A stretch of 5,407 nucleotides of DNA from an uncultured Nitrososphaerales archaeon. Lineage in GTDB: Archaea > Thermoproteota > Nitrososphaeria > Nitrososphaerales > JAAOZN01. The position numbers and the translations under genes were made by a program. Positions 5,383 through 5,407 of the stretch are shown piece by piece (position 1 is the first letter of the stretch; every line of letters begins with the position of its first letter). The stretch lies in NCBI GenBank assembly GCA_938029515.1, contig CALJAQ010000067.1:1-5407 (forward strand), given 5' to 3'. The notes under the pieces were generated by a model, which was given only the letters and a program-made list of their open reading frames with translations, ran no database searches and was not told the origin of the DNA.

Positions 5383-5407
5383 ATGAATATGCTTACCGCT
5401 AGAGGCT
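5383..5407 (+). CDS. Probable 5' end of an unidentified gene, cut by the window edge
   Basis: ATG 5383 follows GGAGG (5372-5376) at 6 nt and opens a frame to the end of the window (MNMLTARG). I do not recognise the product; eight residues are too few. The same frame is open upstream to 5209, so alternative starts exist at ATG 5326, ATG 5335 and GTG 5239. I prefer 5383 because it has both an SD and a TATA-like box (5320-5327) at suitable distances. A strong SD plus a seven-codon mini-ORF in another frame lies just upstream (5328-5365). A one-base addition in the G-run 5359-5362 would fuse that start to this frame, giving a start at 5342 instead. Plus orientation means it is divergent from the NicX-like gene. 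Confidence 0.35.

Overview
The window looks like a piece of an archaeal chromosome, probably from a thermophilic Thermoproteota/TACK-type lineage. The domain call rests on three things: AT-rich TATA-like boxes at a suitable distance from start codons; Shine-Dalgarno (SD) sequences matching the archaeal 16S tail (GTGATC, GGAGGTGAT); and heavy use of AGA/AGG and ATA codons. The domain is fairly secure, but the lineage is only a guess. There is no sign of a mobile element, CRISPR array, tRNA or rRNA.

Layout. Positions 1-187 hold no secure gene and end in AT-rich promoter-like sequence. Positions 188-4022 are a tight four-gene plus-strand operon for a peptide-type ABC importer: two permeases (DppB, DppC) and two ATPases (DppD, DppF). 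The genes are joined by a 6-nt gap and then by ATGA and GTGA stop/start overlaps, so translation is probably coupled. All four proteins look intact. No substrate-binding protein is encoded here, so the solute receptor must lie elsewhere.

On the minus strand, 5041-4025 encodes a 338-residue protein of the NicX-like (2,5-dihydroxypyridine 5,6-dioxygenase) branch of the aminopeptidase M29-like superfamily. It runs head-on into dppF with only two bases between the stop codons. Two mutually exclusive hairpins cover that junction. The gene has a TATA box placed so that its mRNA should be leaderless or nearly so.

Positions 5042-5407 are mostly non-coding, G/T-rich on the plus strand. The region ends with a TATA-like box, two SD sequences and the probable start of another plus-strand gene cut off by the window edge.

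Working together (inference): the transporter imports short peptides or another small solute using ATP. The convergent metalloenzyme-like protein may process an imported compound, but its active-site pattern favours a ring-cleaving or otherwise non-peptidase role over a classical M29 peptidase. I see no convincing undescribed system. The points most worth a second look are the NicX-like protein, the double-hairpin convergent junction, and the two-SD arrangement with a 7-codon mini-ORF at the right edge.
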